Below the pieces are notes generated by a model. It saw only the letters and a program-made list of their open reading frames with translations, was not told the origin of the DNA and did not search any database. Shown in pieces: positions 1-10,790 of a stretch of 64,000 nt of DNA. The translations under genes and the position numbers were made by a program. The stretch's first letter is position 1. Each line of letters starts with the position of its first letter. Source of the DNA: Stomorhina lunata. Lineage: Eukaryota > Arthropoda > Insecta > Diptera > Rhiniidae. The DNA lies in the NCBI GenBank assembly GCA_933228675.1, contig OW121743.1, positions 65,359,540 through 65,423,539 of the forward strand, written 5' to 3'.

Positions 1-174
1 CTGAAAGGCCTAAAATTTAATATTTTTAAAGAAAAACTATTTTTATGAAAAAGAACGCAATAAAAACTTTTGGAAAAGTGTATTTTTGTTATTTTTTGCT
101 TAAGTGATTTATGCGTTGATTAATTGATTGCCTGATCAAGTTCATTTTGTAATAAAATTACACTCTATCAAATT

Positions 175-400
175 TCCCCATTGTTGGCAAGTATGATTCT
201 ACGTTTGAATTTGAAACTTTTGTCGTTAATTATGTTGATAGCGGTAACAAGGTAAACAAATCCTTTTACAACCTCGTAGCTATAATTCTCAACGATCTAG
301 ACCCATTTTATTACATTCCTTCTCGATACTTGAAAAGGCGGCAGTCGAATCGCGAAATGTGCATCCGTCCCATGATATTATTGTCATTGACAAACGCAAG
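175..400 (-). pseudogene. LINE reverse transcriptase fragment
   Basis: Read on the minus strand, about 395-355 gives a degenerate form of the RT catalytic box region (FAFVNDNNIMGR, resembling the LAYADDIDIIGR block of RTE-like insect LINEs, with the catalytic aspartates damaged). About 285-175 gives the downstream block ENYSYEVVKGFVYLVTAI and then FKFKRRIILANN, which in these LINEs follows the catalytic core. The two blocks are close together and not in one clean frame, so this is a dead scrap. A related scrap lies at 50936-51070. The family call rests on motif recognition only. Confidence 0.6.
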
Positions 401-680
401 TAGTATGTGTTTTCTGTTGAAAATTGTTTCAGATGTATTTGCTGTAGCATCTCAGACGATTTCATTTTCTATAGATATCGCTGCGGTTAATTACGGTATA
501 CGCTATTCGGTTAATCAAAAATTGAAAGATTCATCGAAGCAAATTATTAAAGCGAGTTTTTTTATTATTAATGTCCAGCTAATTTTTGGGTTGTCAAGCT
601 TTTTTTTCCCTTATGTCCAGCTTTTTTAGGATTTGTGTCTGGCAACCCTATATAGAGTCTATATTTAACTAAACGATTTT

Positions 681-1726
681 TATACCCACCATCAAAAAGA
701 AAAAAAGGGGTATATTGAAAGTGTCATTCCGTTTGTAATTTTCTTAATATTAGTACAAAATTAAAGTATATTCTGAATCCTTATGAAATTCTAAGACGAT
801 TGAGCGATGTCCATCTGTATGTCTGTCTGTTGAAATCACGATAATGCCTAAACGAAAGGAGATAACTCACTGAAACTTAGTATTGAAATTGGGCAAAATC
901 GGTTAACATTTGACCTTAGCTCCCGTATAACCTCGCCTAGGCTAATCGCCTATTTGCTAATAAATAACAAACTATAATAGCTATGATGATAAAATTTGGT
1001 ACATAGAAGTTTTACATAAGCCATAGGCAGCATATAAAATTTTATCGAAATCGGTTCAGATTTAGCCATAGCTCCCATACAAAACACTTATGAAAACAGC
1101 CTAAATTTCACCTTAAATACACTTAAATGCCAATAAATCTAAAACTATAACAGATATTATAACTAAATTTGGCACAAGGAAGTCTTATATCAATGTCCGC
1201 CAGTGTGCAGAATTGTCTCGCAATCGGTCACCATTTGACCATAGCTCCCATATAAAAAACTTACGGAAACACAAAAATTCAAAAAGAACAGGGGATTTAT
1301 GTCCGTCTGTTCGTCAGATAAAAGCGCGATAGCTCCTTAACTACAAAAGCTAGAGAGACAAAATTAAGCAAAAGTATTTTCGATATGTTATAAAGGTAGT
1401 GTACTAAAAATGGCTGAAATCGTTTTACATTTAGTTAGAGCTCCCATATAACCCTACCCCGGGAATCACATTTATGCTGATAAATTGAATACAATTGTAA
1501 TAGCTATAACGACTCAATTTAGAATAGGGAAGTTTTATGCAACTATTGGTCAGTATGTCAAATTTTATAGGAATCGGTCCATATTTGACAATAGCTAACA
1601 AAACAGTTAAAAGCTATCAAATTAGAAACTATGACACCTATGATCAAAAATACGCCCTATATAAATACCAGCCAGTGTGTAAAATTTTGTTACAATCGGT
1701 CAACATTTGGCTATATATCTTATATA
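681..1726 (+). mobile_element. Helentron/DINE-like element, 5' part
   Basis: It starts with TATACCCACCATCAAAAAG, and its closest relative in the window is 15832-17552. It contains the repeated phrases typical of this fly family (ATAGCTCCCATATAA, GTCCGTCTGT). It encodes no protein. The element is interrupted at a TA at 1725-1726 by the Tc1-like transposon and resumes at 6313. Short subterminal inverted repeats (TATACCCACCATC here, GATGGTGGGTATA at 6733-6745) and a 3' hairpin fit the DINE-1/Helentron plan; the class assignment is inference. Confidence 0.65.
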
Positions 1727-2612
1727 CAGTGGTGGTCACATATTTAGCACACTAGTTATGCGTTTTTTTCAAAACCGTATATTTTTCTGTTGGAGTAATA
1801 ATTTTCTTTTTTTTTTTGCCACGATGTGTAGCTTATGGTGTGATCGACAAGTCCCGTTACTCTTTTTGTTATTCCCTTTCTTCAATTGCTTCATATATAA
1901 TTTATTTGTTGGTAATACGTAATTGGAACTGGACACAAATTTAGCACAAATATTAAACATTTTACATTTCTGTTATTTTTTGAATTTTTAATAAATTTTT
2001 GGTAAGTTTTTCATCATATTGTGTACAGAAATAAAATATTTTTTAGACATAACCAAAAACAAAAGGTGCACAGATACGCAACAACAGGTGATTTGTGAAA
2101 TAAATTAGAGAGAATGTCCTATAAGTGAAATAGCAAGAATTTTAAATTGCTCCAGAAAGATGGTATATAATGCTTTGAGCCATATAAAAGCACACGGAAC
2201 AATTAAAAAGGGTTCACGGGCACCTAGACCAAGAAAAACGCTAACAAAAGAGGATTATTTAATACATAGAATGTCAGTGGCCGACTCTTTTTAGAGCTCC
2301 AGTGAAATAAATAGTGAAGTGTCATCAAAATACGAATTGATGTCTCCGACAGAATGATACAAAGACGCCTTAATGAACAAAATTCGCGTGGCTGTATTAT
2401 GCAACACAAGCCACATGTGTCAAAAAAGAATTGGAAATCACGAATTTCTTTCGCCCGATATCATTTGGAAAAGCCATTAGATTTTTGGAAAAATATACTT
2501 TGGAGCGACGAATCAAAGTTTTGCAGATTTAGATCTGATGGAAAGAGATATGTATGGTATCTTCCGAACATGCAGCACAACCCAAAGTATACGTCAAAGA
2601 CTGTAATGCATT

Positions 2613-3659
2613 AAACACATAGACAACAGCAGGCTACACGAACACCGACTACAAAAGTCGTTGGCTGCAATCGTCGCCTCGTAGTCAGCTACTTAATTAT
2701 TTTGGGGACGGCAGCTACCTTTAAGATGGCAGCTACATTTCGAAACACCTGTTTATGAGTGGTGCCAATATCGCGTTTATAAGATGGACAAAATAACAAT
2801 TTAAATTTTGATAAAAACGACATATATTCATTTTATTAATTAACCTCCGAAATCAACGGTTTTCCTGTACCTGATGGTATGTCTATATCAAAAAAAAAAA
2901 AAATTATAGAAAGATTTTGGTGTGATCTCTAATAGTTTAAGAGTTATGGGCTTTTTAAATTTCAAGAATAATACGGTATAACTTTAGAAGTTTATATCCG
3001 ATATTAACTTTTTTGGTATCAAACAAAAGCTACTGAAAATATCTTATATATTCTATATAATATTCTTTATAATGGATAAGGAGCTAATATACTACATATA
3101 AACTTATTTCTGCAACCGACTTTTTTTTATAAAAATTCGTATATCTTAAAACAATATAGATATAAGTATGCTCTTTTATATAACGAATTTTATAAAGGAC
3201 ATATTGGGCTTTTATATAACATGAACTACGCAGCTCTAGCACGCAGCGTGTGAGTTGACAGTTTAAAAAATAACTTTTTAAAATTTTACTTCTATTGAGT
3301 TAGAGTTATATAAATATAAATTTTTACATAATATTTTATTAGATATTATTATATACATTAAATATATAAATATTTTACAAGTATGTAAATTGTTTACATA
3401 AATTCTTCCCATTGTATTTGTATTAAATAAATTCAAGTGGTTTAAATCGCTCATTTATTTCAATATTATATGGTGTTGACAGCACTAAATCTATTATTAT
3501 CGCCAACAAAAATAGAAAATAGTTTAATTTTGGCTACAGCTACAACGGTGGTCGGTAGTCGTGTAGTTGTGTCGACTCTAAAAAATTTATTTCTATTTGA
3601 ATGCATGTATTCTAATTTTGACAGGTTGTAGCCCGTAGCCTGCTGTTGTCTTTGTGTTT
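2613..3659. mobile_element. Non-autonomous TIR element nested in Tc1
   Basis: The ends are inverted repeats matching 24 of 25 bases (AAACACATAGACAACAGC at the left, the complement with one change at the right). AATGCAT is duplicated at 2605-2611 and 3660-3666, with a T before each copy, giving a 7-8 bp target duplication. The 1,047-bp interior is AT-rich with no ORF of note. A duplication of 8 bp would suit hAT or P-type elements. The insertion splits the Tc1 transposase just after its first catalytic block. Confidence 0.78.
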
Positions 3660-3856
3660 AATGCATAAAACATGGTCGAGGAAATGTGATGGTGTGGCTT
3701 GCATTCTCAGGGCATGGCGTTGGTCCAATACACAAAATTGATACACGTATGGATCAACACGTTTATAAAAATATTCTAGCCGATATCATTATACCATAAG
3801 CAGAGGAAAAGATGCCACCTAGCCGGCGCTTCATGCATGACAATGACCCTAAACAC

Positions 3857-4963
3857 ACCTTACGTACTGTCAAGTGTTGCTTGGAGGTAGGGTGTTCATT
3901 TTACTCGACTTTTAATTGTTTGAGTAATCAAATAACTTGAAAATGGGGTTTTTTAATTACTCGGAAAATCGATTAATCGTTAAAAATTACTCGAGTTAAT
4001 CGAGTAAAAAACGCATCTTAAAATTACTCGAGTAAGATTTTTCTGTAAACTTTTTATATATATTTTAAATACAACAATTTTTTTAATAAAATTATAGTGT
4101 TTTATTAACAAAAAAGTTTAACAATTCGCAATAAAAAATATAAAACAAAAATGAAAAAAAATATTTTTAATACAAATCAACATTTGTAACATATTGTTAC
4201 CCTAAATATTTGAGTTTGATCTAATAGATTAGTAGGCTCTATGACTACCTTTTACTTATGTTTACAATGGAATCTTCAACTGGACTAAAGTAGGATCTAC
4301 GATTATATTGCGTGCTTTAACTGAACTATAGTAGGACGTACTGTTACTATAGTAGGACCTACGATTACACAAGGATCTTCAACTAAACTATAGTACCTTA
4401 CGTACTGTCAAGTGTTGCTTGGAGGTAGGGTGTTCATTTTACTCGACTTTTAATTGTTTGAGTAATCAAATAACTTGAAAATGGGGTTTTTTAATTACTC
4501 GGAAAATCGATTAATCGTTAAAAATTACTCGAGTTAATCGAGTAAAAAACGCATCTTAAAATTACTCGAGTAAGATTTTTCTGTAAACTTTTTATATATA
4601 TTTTAAATACAACAATTTTTTTAATAAAATTATAGTGTTTTATTAACAAAAAAGTTTAACAATTCGCAATAAAAAATATAAAACAAAAATGAAAAAAAAA
4701 TATTTTTAATACAAATCAACATTTGTAACATATTGTTACCCTAAATATTTGAAGTGAAATCTTTCGATTTCACAAATCCTGAGTTTGATCTAATAGATTA
4801 GTAGGCTCTATGACTACCTTTTACTTATGTTTACAATGGAATCTTCAACTGGACTAAAGTAGGATCTACGATTATATTGCGTGCTTTAACTGAACTATAG
4901 TAGGACGTACTGTTACTATAGTAGGACCTACGATTACACAAGGATCTTCAACTAAACTATAGT
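3857..4963. repeat. Tandem duplication spanning the MITE edge
   Basis: The segment 3857-4394 is repeated almost exactly as 4395-4963. The duplicated block begins 31 bases outside the MITE, in transposase sequence, so the target duplication and left terminus both occur twice. The copies differ by one A in an A-run and by a 30-bp stretch (4751-4780) present only in the second copy. That stretch contains a perfect hairpin (GTGAAATC, loop TTTC, GATTTCAC). Confidence 0.9.
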
Positions 4964-5774
4964 AGTATCTACGAATACATTGGAGACTTCAACTGGACTA
5001 TAGTAGGTTTTACGATTGCAATGGTACCTTCAACTAATCTATAACAGGAGCTACAACTACATTAGGACCTTTAAATAAACAATAGTAGAAATTACGAATA
5101 CATTGAATACCACAACAGGTCTATGGTAGAGTAGGCTATTTATATCTGAAATTACATTGACTATATATATACTATGGACTATATACATACAATGGACTAT
5201 ATACACACAATGGACTATATTACAAGTTGTAATTTACAAGTCTCGATTATTGCTTTAAATTAACTATAGTAGAACCATCAATTATTGCCTAAGATGGACC
5301 ATAGAACGGTAGATAATTGATTTAAGTGGTCTTCATTTGAACCCTTGATTATTGCATAAAATGGAATATATTATTAGTAGCAGTAAATACTTTTAAGCCA
5401 AAGTTGGCCATTATTTGCGTGGTAAGGGAATAACAACAATTTACATTAAACAAGAAAACTTTTTCTTAACTCGTAATCAAAAAAAAAAAAAAAACGCAAA
5501 GAAAAATGTATACTAAACTAACAAAACATACAACAAGTAGTATCTTAGCTCTACATTTGACCAACGTTTTTTTTTTTACAAACTTAACAGTTTAGAAATA
5601 CGCTAAAAATACTTACAAAATTATTGAAATAATTTTACTCGAGTAACTCGATTACTCGTGAACAATTACTCAAATAAATCATTATTTGAAATTAGCCATT
5701 TTATTTTACTCGAGCGATTAATCGATTTTATTTCTCCGATTAATCGAGCAAACATAACTCGAGTAAACACCCTA
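3888..5774. mobile_element. hAT-like MITE nested in Tc1
   Basis: A perfect 8-bp target duplication, CTTGGAGG, flanks it (3880-3887 and 5775-5782). The termini are TAGGGTGTT at the left and AACACCCTA at the right. The subterminal regions are rich in ACTCGAGTAA-type palindromes. The centre (about 4230-5150) is an irregular tandem repeat built on ACTATAGTAGGACCTACGA, about 42 bp per unit. It has no coding capacity. Part of its left end is duplicated (see 3857-4963). An 8-bp duplication supports the hAT superfamily. Confidence 0.8.
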
Positions 5775-6312
5775 CTTGGAGGAGAGTCAAATAGATGATT
5801 TTAAATGGCCAGCTCAATCTCCGGATCTCAATCATATTGAGAATCTTTGGAATGATATAGAGAAGCATATAACAAGCGAAAAACCTAACAACTTAAATGA
5901 TTTATGGACGGAAATCCAAAAAATATGGCACGCTATCCCAAATGAGCGATACCTGGCTCTTGTAAAGAGTGTGCCTAAAAGATATGCGGCAGTTATACAA
6001 AATAAAGGATATCCTACAATATATTAGGTTTTTTTCAAGAAATTTTAATTAATAGCTTGTTTTTGATTTTTAATAAATATTGTTTTTAATTTGTGCTAAA
6101 AATATGTCCAGTATTTTTTATGGGTTAGTTTTAAATAATTGCAAAAATAAATAAAATTTTTAAAAAATATGTATATAAAAGGAATACGACTTCATCTTCG
6201 CAACACGTGTAATACATTACAAAAAAAAGTAGTGAAAAAAATTGAATTAGGACTTAATATTTCTTTTAAGAGATAACAGGTACCATTTGTGCTAAATGCG
6301 TGACCACCACTG

Positions 6313-6782
6313 TATATATAACATCCCCTTTTTATATCTACAATCAAAAAGAATCGGAGGTACAATCAGCATATTAAGATTGCACCAAGGAAATTTGATA
6401 GCTATTAATCAAAGTCCAGACTTTATGTATGGTAGATGCATTAGGAATTCCTAACAAAATCATGGACCTGTCGTCTTACTATCCTAACTAAACGAAAAGT
6501 ATTTAACAGATTATTAATGCTAAACTATACCCGGTTATGAGATTCTATTTTGTGCAAAGTAAATACTAGGGGAACCAATTAGATACTTTTAAATGTTTAA
6601 CTTTAAAGCTACTGCAAATATTTTACCAACAATACCAACTAGCATAACAGTTTTTTTCGAATTTGGGCCACATTTTGAATTAGCTACATCCTCGTAGATA
6701 TATGAAATATATTTTTAAATTTAGAACAACTTGATGGTGGGTATATAAGATTCGGCACAGCCGAATATAACACTCTTACTTG
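6313..6782 (+). mobile_element. Helentron/DINE-like element, 3' part
   Basis: This is the continuation of 681-1726 after the Tc1 insertion. It ends with GATGGTGGGTATA, complementary to the 5' end, then a short hairpin TTCGGC-ACA-GCCGAA, then CACTCTTACTTG. The same ending closes the copy at 15832-17552. Confidence 0.7.
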
Positions 6783-7956
6783 ATCTATTTATAGTCTATA
6801 TTATAGACATTCAAATTTAACTGATGTCATCAGCCTGAACATTAATTTAAATAAATCAATTGTTATATGAACCATGTATGACTTTTTAGTTTTTCAAGTT
6901 CTAGGTTATCAAACTGAAAACAAATTTTTTCATTGCTGCAAAAATTTATTTTATTTATGATTATAATAAAGTATAGAGGAGGGTGACGACATTATGAAAT
7001 CAGTTTATCTGAAAGCAAAAGTAAATATTTTACAGATAACATTAGTATTTATACTCTGATCTATTAAAGTGAATTACCGTTAATATACCTCGATTTGAAT
7101 CAATAACACTACGTCACAAAAAACATACCTGGCTTGTCATAATAATTTTCTATTAAGCCTTATCGACTAGAATAAAGCCCTATTTTTAAAATTTTTCCAA
7201 ACACCTCCAAGATCGTGAGTTTCGTGTTTTTCGTACCTTGATTTACTTTTTTGTCACTAATCACTCACATGTGTGTACCGCCGCACTATGGTATTTCTGC
7301 TGCAAAAAAGGCATTTTTTGACTATCACTTTTCAAAAATCTAATAATGCCATTTGATAGAGAAGAATCTGGCAATGAAAAATCTATATTTTTTTCCTAAG
7401 ATATATATACATATATATAGAAAAAATCGGTTGAAGTCAGCTAAATGTTGTGAAACAAAAATTTATGGTAAAATTATTGAAATTTAAAGGCTTATGTATC
7501 GAAGATATTTCAAGTGGCAAAATGTAGGTGTGAATTTTATTGAAGTCTGAGATCTTGTGTTTGTTTTAAAGAAAAAAAAAAGTTTACTGCATACATAGTT
7601 TGGGAGATATGAGCGCATCAAGATTGTCCTATAAAATTTAGCATTGGCAGTTTTCGTTAGAGAAAAAGTCAGTTGGCTCGGTTTACCTCCGTGCTCTTAG
7701 TATAATGAAATGAAAGACAAAAGGCTTTTCTTTCGAATTAGCTAAAAAAATTTAGCAACTTTTGTCAAACTTTTGAAAAAATCAAAATTTAGTAAAGAAA
7801 GTCAGGAATATTGCTTATAATAAAAAACCATTCAGGCTTAAGTTTTTAATCAAATTGCAGTTATTAATCCTAACATTAGCTCTTTTATAACAACAATTTA
7901 TTAATAATTTATTGACAGCTATTTGAAAAAAAAAAACAAAAAAATTCTTAAAAATT
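6783..7956. other. AT-rich intergenic DNA
   Basis: No gene, tandem repeat or clear terminal repeats were seen. It may include upstream parts of the element whose C-terminal ORF lies at 7957-8226, but nothing in translation could be matched. Confidence 0.5.
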
Positions 7957-8226
7957 AAAATTCTTATACATGGAAAGGACATAATAGATGCAGCAGTACT
8001 CCCAATTGGTATGCTCTCCGAGGAAGCAGAAGAAGCTCGAAACAAAGATTATAGGAATTACAGATTAATGTTTTCTAGAAAGTGCAGTAGAACTGCAACA
8101 AATACCGACGTTTTTCATCGTTTACTTGAGGCTTCTGATCCATATATAAGTAATTTAAGACGACAACCTTATAAAAATGTTTCGGAATTGGATGATGTAG
8201 TTAAGAAAATGATAATTAATGAATAA
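7957..8226 (+). pseudogene. TE-derived ORF C-terminus (LPIGMLSEEAEEARNKD type)
   Basis: An open frame reads KILIHGKDIIDAAVLPIG, then MLSEEAEEARNKDYRNYR, SRKCSRTATNTD and SSDPYI-like SDPYISNLRR, and stops at 8224-8226. I recognise this as the C-terminal block of an uncharacterised protein that recurs in many insect genomes, probably from a mobile element; I cannot name the family. The frame is open upstream only to about 7954 with no convincing start or splice acceptor, so it is a fragment, though this part is undamaged. A 154-bp tandem repeat follows directly. Confidence 0.5.
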
Positions 8227-8239
8227 AATATTTAAATAT

Positions 8240-9000
8240 TGGCTTTAACCGGATTTCAACCGAAATTGGTACACTCTTTTTTAGATCAGAAAATAAAAGT
8301 CTGCCGAATTTTATCAAATTGTGGGTTATACATTGAAATGTGAAAAAATGGGGGTCCAAGGGAGGTACCTCAAGGATTTCAACCAAAATTAGTAGGGCTT
8401 TTTTTATGATAAAAAAATAGAAGTGTGCCAAATTTTATCAAATTCTATTGAAAATTGGGGTTTATACATTGAGAAGAAAAATAAGTGAAAAAATGGGGGT
8501 CCAAGGGAGGTACCTCAAGGAGTCGTCGGATTTCAACTAAAATTAGTAGGGCTTTTTTCTGGATCAAAAAATAGAAGTGTGCCAATTTTTATCAAATTCT
8601 ATTGAAAATTGGGGTTTATACATTGAGAAGAAAAATAAGTGAAAAAATGGGGGTCCAAGGGAGGTACCTCAAGGAGTCGTCGGATTTCAACCAAAATAAG
8701 TAGGGCTTTTTTCTGGATCAAAAAATAGAAGTGTGCCAAATTTTATTAAATTCTATTGAAAATTGGGGTTTATACATTGAGAAGAAAAATAAGTGAAAAA
8801 ATGGGGGTCCAAGGGCGGTACCTTAAGGAGTAGTTGGATTTCAACCAAAACTAGTGGAGCTCTTTTTTTGGTCAAATAACAGAGGTGTGCCGATTTTCAT
8901 GAAATTCTGCTGAAAATTGCGGGTTATACATTGAGAAGAAAAATAAGTAAAAAAATGGGGGTCCAAGGGAGGTACCTCAAGGAGTCGTCGGATTTCAAAG
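8240..9000. repeat. 154-bp tandem repeat, about five units
   Basis: The phrase GGTCCAAGGGAGGTACCTCA recurs with its C at 8356, 8501, 8655, 8809 and 8963, giving spacings of 145, 154, 154 and 154. Each unit also carries GGATTTCAACCAAAA and TTTATACATTGAGAAG. The third to fifth units are the most alike and the first is degenerate. No coding function is evident. Confidence 0.9.
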
Positions 9001-9112
9001 TTTTTTTGAATTTTTCTTATCTATATAAAACTAAATAAGTGTGTCAAATTTCATCGTTGTAGGATAACTCCTTCTATTTTTTGCAGTTAGATGTATGAAG
9101 AAATCTCACTGT

Positions 9113-9455
9113 GCGCCGTGGTATAGCTCGTAAGTCATCCGCCTAGCATACCAGAGGCCCAAGTTCGATCCCTGGCCAGAGTCACTTGAAAAACTAAATT
9201 TTCAAAAAAAAAAGCGGCGGTTCACCTCATAACTCAGCTAGCCACTGGTTATTGAGTATTAGCCTATGTAAAACTTCTCTAACTAATGCATTTGCCGTTC
9301 GGAGCCGGCGTTAAAACGTAAGTCCCTTTCAATGAGTCTAAAAATAGAATCGGATGCAGCTCATTGTCTGAGAGAAGTACCCCTTGTTCCAATTGGAATG
9401 TTGTCGGGGAATTATATATATAATATATATATATATCACTCACATGTGCTCACAT
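9113..9455 (+). mobile_element. tRNA-derived SINE, left arm of inverted pair
   Basis: It opens with a tRNA-like head: an A-box-like stretch in CCGTGGTATAGCTCGTAAG and a B-box GTTCGATCC at 9153-9161. A unique body follows (CATTTGCCGTTCGGAGCCGG) and the copy ends near AATGTTGTCGGGG. Related copies on the opposite strand lie at 9456-9712 and 20741-21020. The A- and B-box head followed by an unrelated body is the hallmark of tRNA-derived SINEs. Confidence 0.75.
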
Positions 9456-9712
9456 ACATAATTTCCACGACATTCCAATTGGAACAAGGGGTACTTCTCT
9501 CAGATCTACGTTTTCACTCCGGCTCCGAACGGCAAATACATTAGTTGAGAAATTTACATAGCCTAATACTCAATAACCAGTGGCAAGCTGAGTTATGAAG
9601 TGAACCTCTATTTTGAAAATTAATTTTTTCATGTGGGTCTTTCCGGATATCGAACTTGAGACCTCTGGTATACTAGGCGGACGAATAACCTGCTATACCA
9701 TGGCGGTTTTTT
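9456..9712 (-). mobile_element. tRNA-derived SINE, right arm of inverted pair
   Basis: This is the inverse of 9113-9455, with the head at 9712 (CCATGGTATAGCAGG on the minus strand) and a B-box ATCGAACTTGAG region at about 9650. About 55 bases present in the left arm are missing between the CTCTCAG and ATCTACG segments. Together the two arms could fold into a hairpin with arms of roughly 240 bp. Confidence 0.75.
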
Positions 9713-9759
9713 ACTTGGGTTATTCGAAGTATTTTTTACAGGGATAAACATTTTAATCC

Positions 9760-9805
9760 TCCTCCTGAAGAGATGGCCTTACCAACCATCGAAACGCGTC
9801 GAGGA
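9760..9805 (+). ncRNA. Hammerhead ribozyme motif, type I, copy 1
   Basis: All core parts are present in order. Stem I 5' strand is TCCTC (9760-9764), the core is CTGAAGA (9765-9771; consensus CUGANGA), stem II is GATGG with CCATC around a nine-base loop, the core GAAA is at 9791-9794, and the minimal stem III is ACGCGT. The cleavage triplet GTC ends at 9800, and GAGGA (9801-9805) pairs perfectly with the stem I 5' strand. GAAACGCGTC is identical to the core of hammerheads known from Penelope-like retroelements and schistosome repeats, where the very short stem III acts as a dimer. Activity is not shown. Confidence 0.8.
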
Positions 9806-10320
9806 AAGGTTTCCCCACCAGCAATTTTTGATTTTGTAAAAACTATTTATTACAATAATAAATAATTGTTATAAAATGCGATCTTAGTGCAATACACTAC
9901 AGTAAAACTTAAAAAATAAGCATTTTCATTCGCAGCTTAGTGTCATTAGAAACCATTTTCGCCGTCGCACTGACATTATTGTTGCAGAGTTACCAGTTAG
10001 ATTTAAAATTTGTTAATATCACATTGACTTCAACCTTGACTTCATACTTGTCAGAGCGTGAAGTAAGGAATAGATCAAGGATATTGGACTAACGATTTTA
10101 CTGTTCGGACAAATCTTGAGCATATTTTATATGGAATTGGGGCCATTCTCTTCAAGCTTTTCTTTTTTCAGCCAAAAATTGTTCGACATCTGCAAAGTAT
10201 ATTCTATTAAACCTGACTTGTCGGGAGTGAGTTTTTTAATGTTGTCGTTTGGGGTAGTGTTGCTTGCTGTCATGGGGGTAAAGTATCTCTATAGTTTGTA
10301 TATAGCTTGTTACCGGGAAT
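9806..10320. other. Intergenic; probable retroelement remnant
   Basis: The first ~90 bases after the hammerhead (TTTCCCCACCAGCAA, then an AATAAATAAT stretch and TGCGAT) resemble the sequence after the second hammerhead at 37597-37690, so they probably belong to the same element. No protein was recognised. Confidence 0.4.
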
Positions 10321-10790
10321 GTTAAACGGGGTAATGTAACATGTTGCCAGGGGTTAATGGAGCACTTTATCTGGGGTTAGTGTAGCATGTTGCCAGGGTT
10401 TAAAGTAGCATGTTGTGTGGAAGATGAAGTAGCGTGTTGTCTGGGGAGAATGTAGCATTTTCTCTAGGAGATAATAATGTATCCTTTTGTTTGGTTAATA
10501 CAGAATGTTACCGATGGAATACCGTAGCTAGTTGTGGTGTTGTAGTGCAGCCTGTTTTTAGGGGGGGGGGGGGGGGGGTTATATAGCAAGTTGCCGGGGG
10601 ATTGTGTAGCATGTAGTATTAAGGGTGATGTGGTTTACTACCGGGGGTTTATGTAGCATATTGTTTGGGGGTACTGTAACGTCGAGACTGGGGCGTGATA
10701 CTGCATGTTGCCGTAGGGGGATAGAAACATGTTGTCTGGGGGTAATATAGTATGTTGTCCGGGGGTACTGCAGCATGTTGAGTAGCTAAT
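10321..10790. repeat. Degenerate G-rich repeat (GTAGCATGTTG)
   Basis: Irregular units of about 27-32 bases repeat a phrase close to GTAGCATGTTGCCGGGGGTT, with many changes. There is an 18-base G run near 10561-10578. The strand asymmetry (G and T on the plus strand) is strong against the AT-rich background. No coding potential is credible. Confidence 0.7.

Larger units (their letters stand above)
2056..6027 (+). pseudogene. Tc1-like transposase, broken
   Basis: Three blocks survive. Block 1 (about 2056-2612) has the N-terminal helix-turn-helix (ISEIARILNCSRKMVYNAL), an RPRK linker and, in another frame, the catalytic block ILWSDESKF with the first aspartate. Block 2 (3668-3887) has HGRGNVMVW and the second catalytic segment FMHDNDPKHT. 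Block 3 (5783-6027) has WPAQSPDLNHIENLW, which holds the third acidic region, and the C-terminus up to a stop. Insertions at 2613-3659 and 3888-5774 separate the blocks. In-frame stops near 2105, 2290 and 3800 and at least one frame change also break it. It cannot make an active enzyme. Confidence 0.88.
1727..6312 (+). mobile_element. Tc1-like DNA transposon with two nested insertions
   Basis: The terminal inverted repeats begin CAGTGGTGGTCAC at 1727 and end with its complement at 6312, and TA is duplicated on both sides (1725-1726, 6313-6314), as expected for Tc1/mariner. After removing the two nested elements (2613-3659 and 3888-5774) the length is about 1.65 kb, right for one Tc1-like element. 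It landed in the Helentron-like repeat, which continues on both sides. The order of events is therefore Helentron-like element, then Tc1, then the two insertions. Confidence 0.9.

Noticed and set aside
330..629. Plus-strand ORF of 99 codons
   Set aside because: It overlaps the minus-strand LINE RT scrap and has no features of its own.
9113..9175. Functional tRNA gene
   Set aside because: A and B boxes are present but acceptor and T stems do not pair and a SINE body follows.
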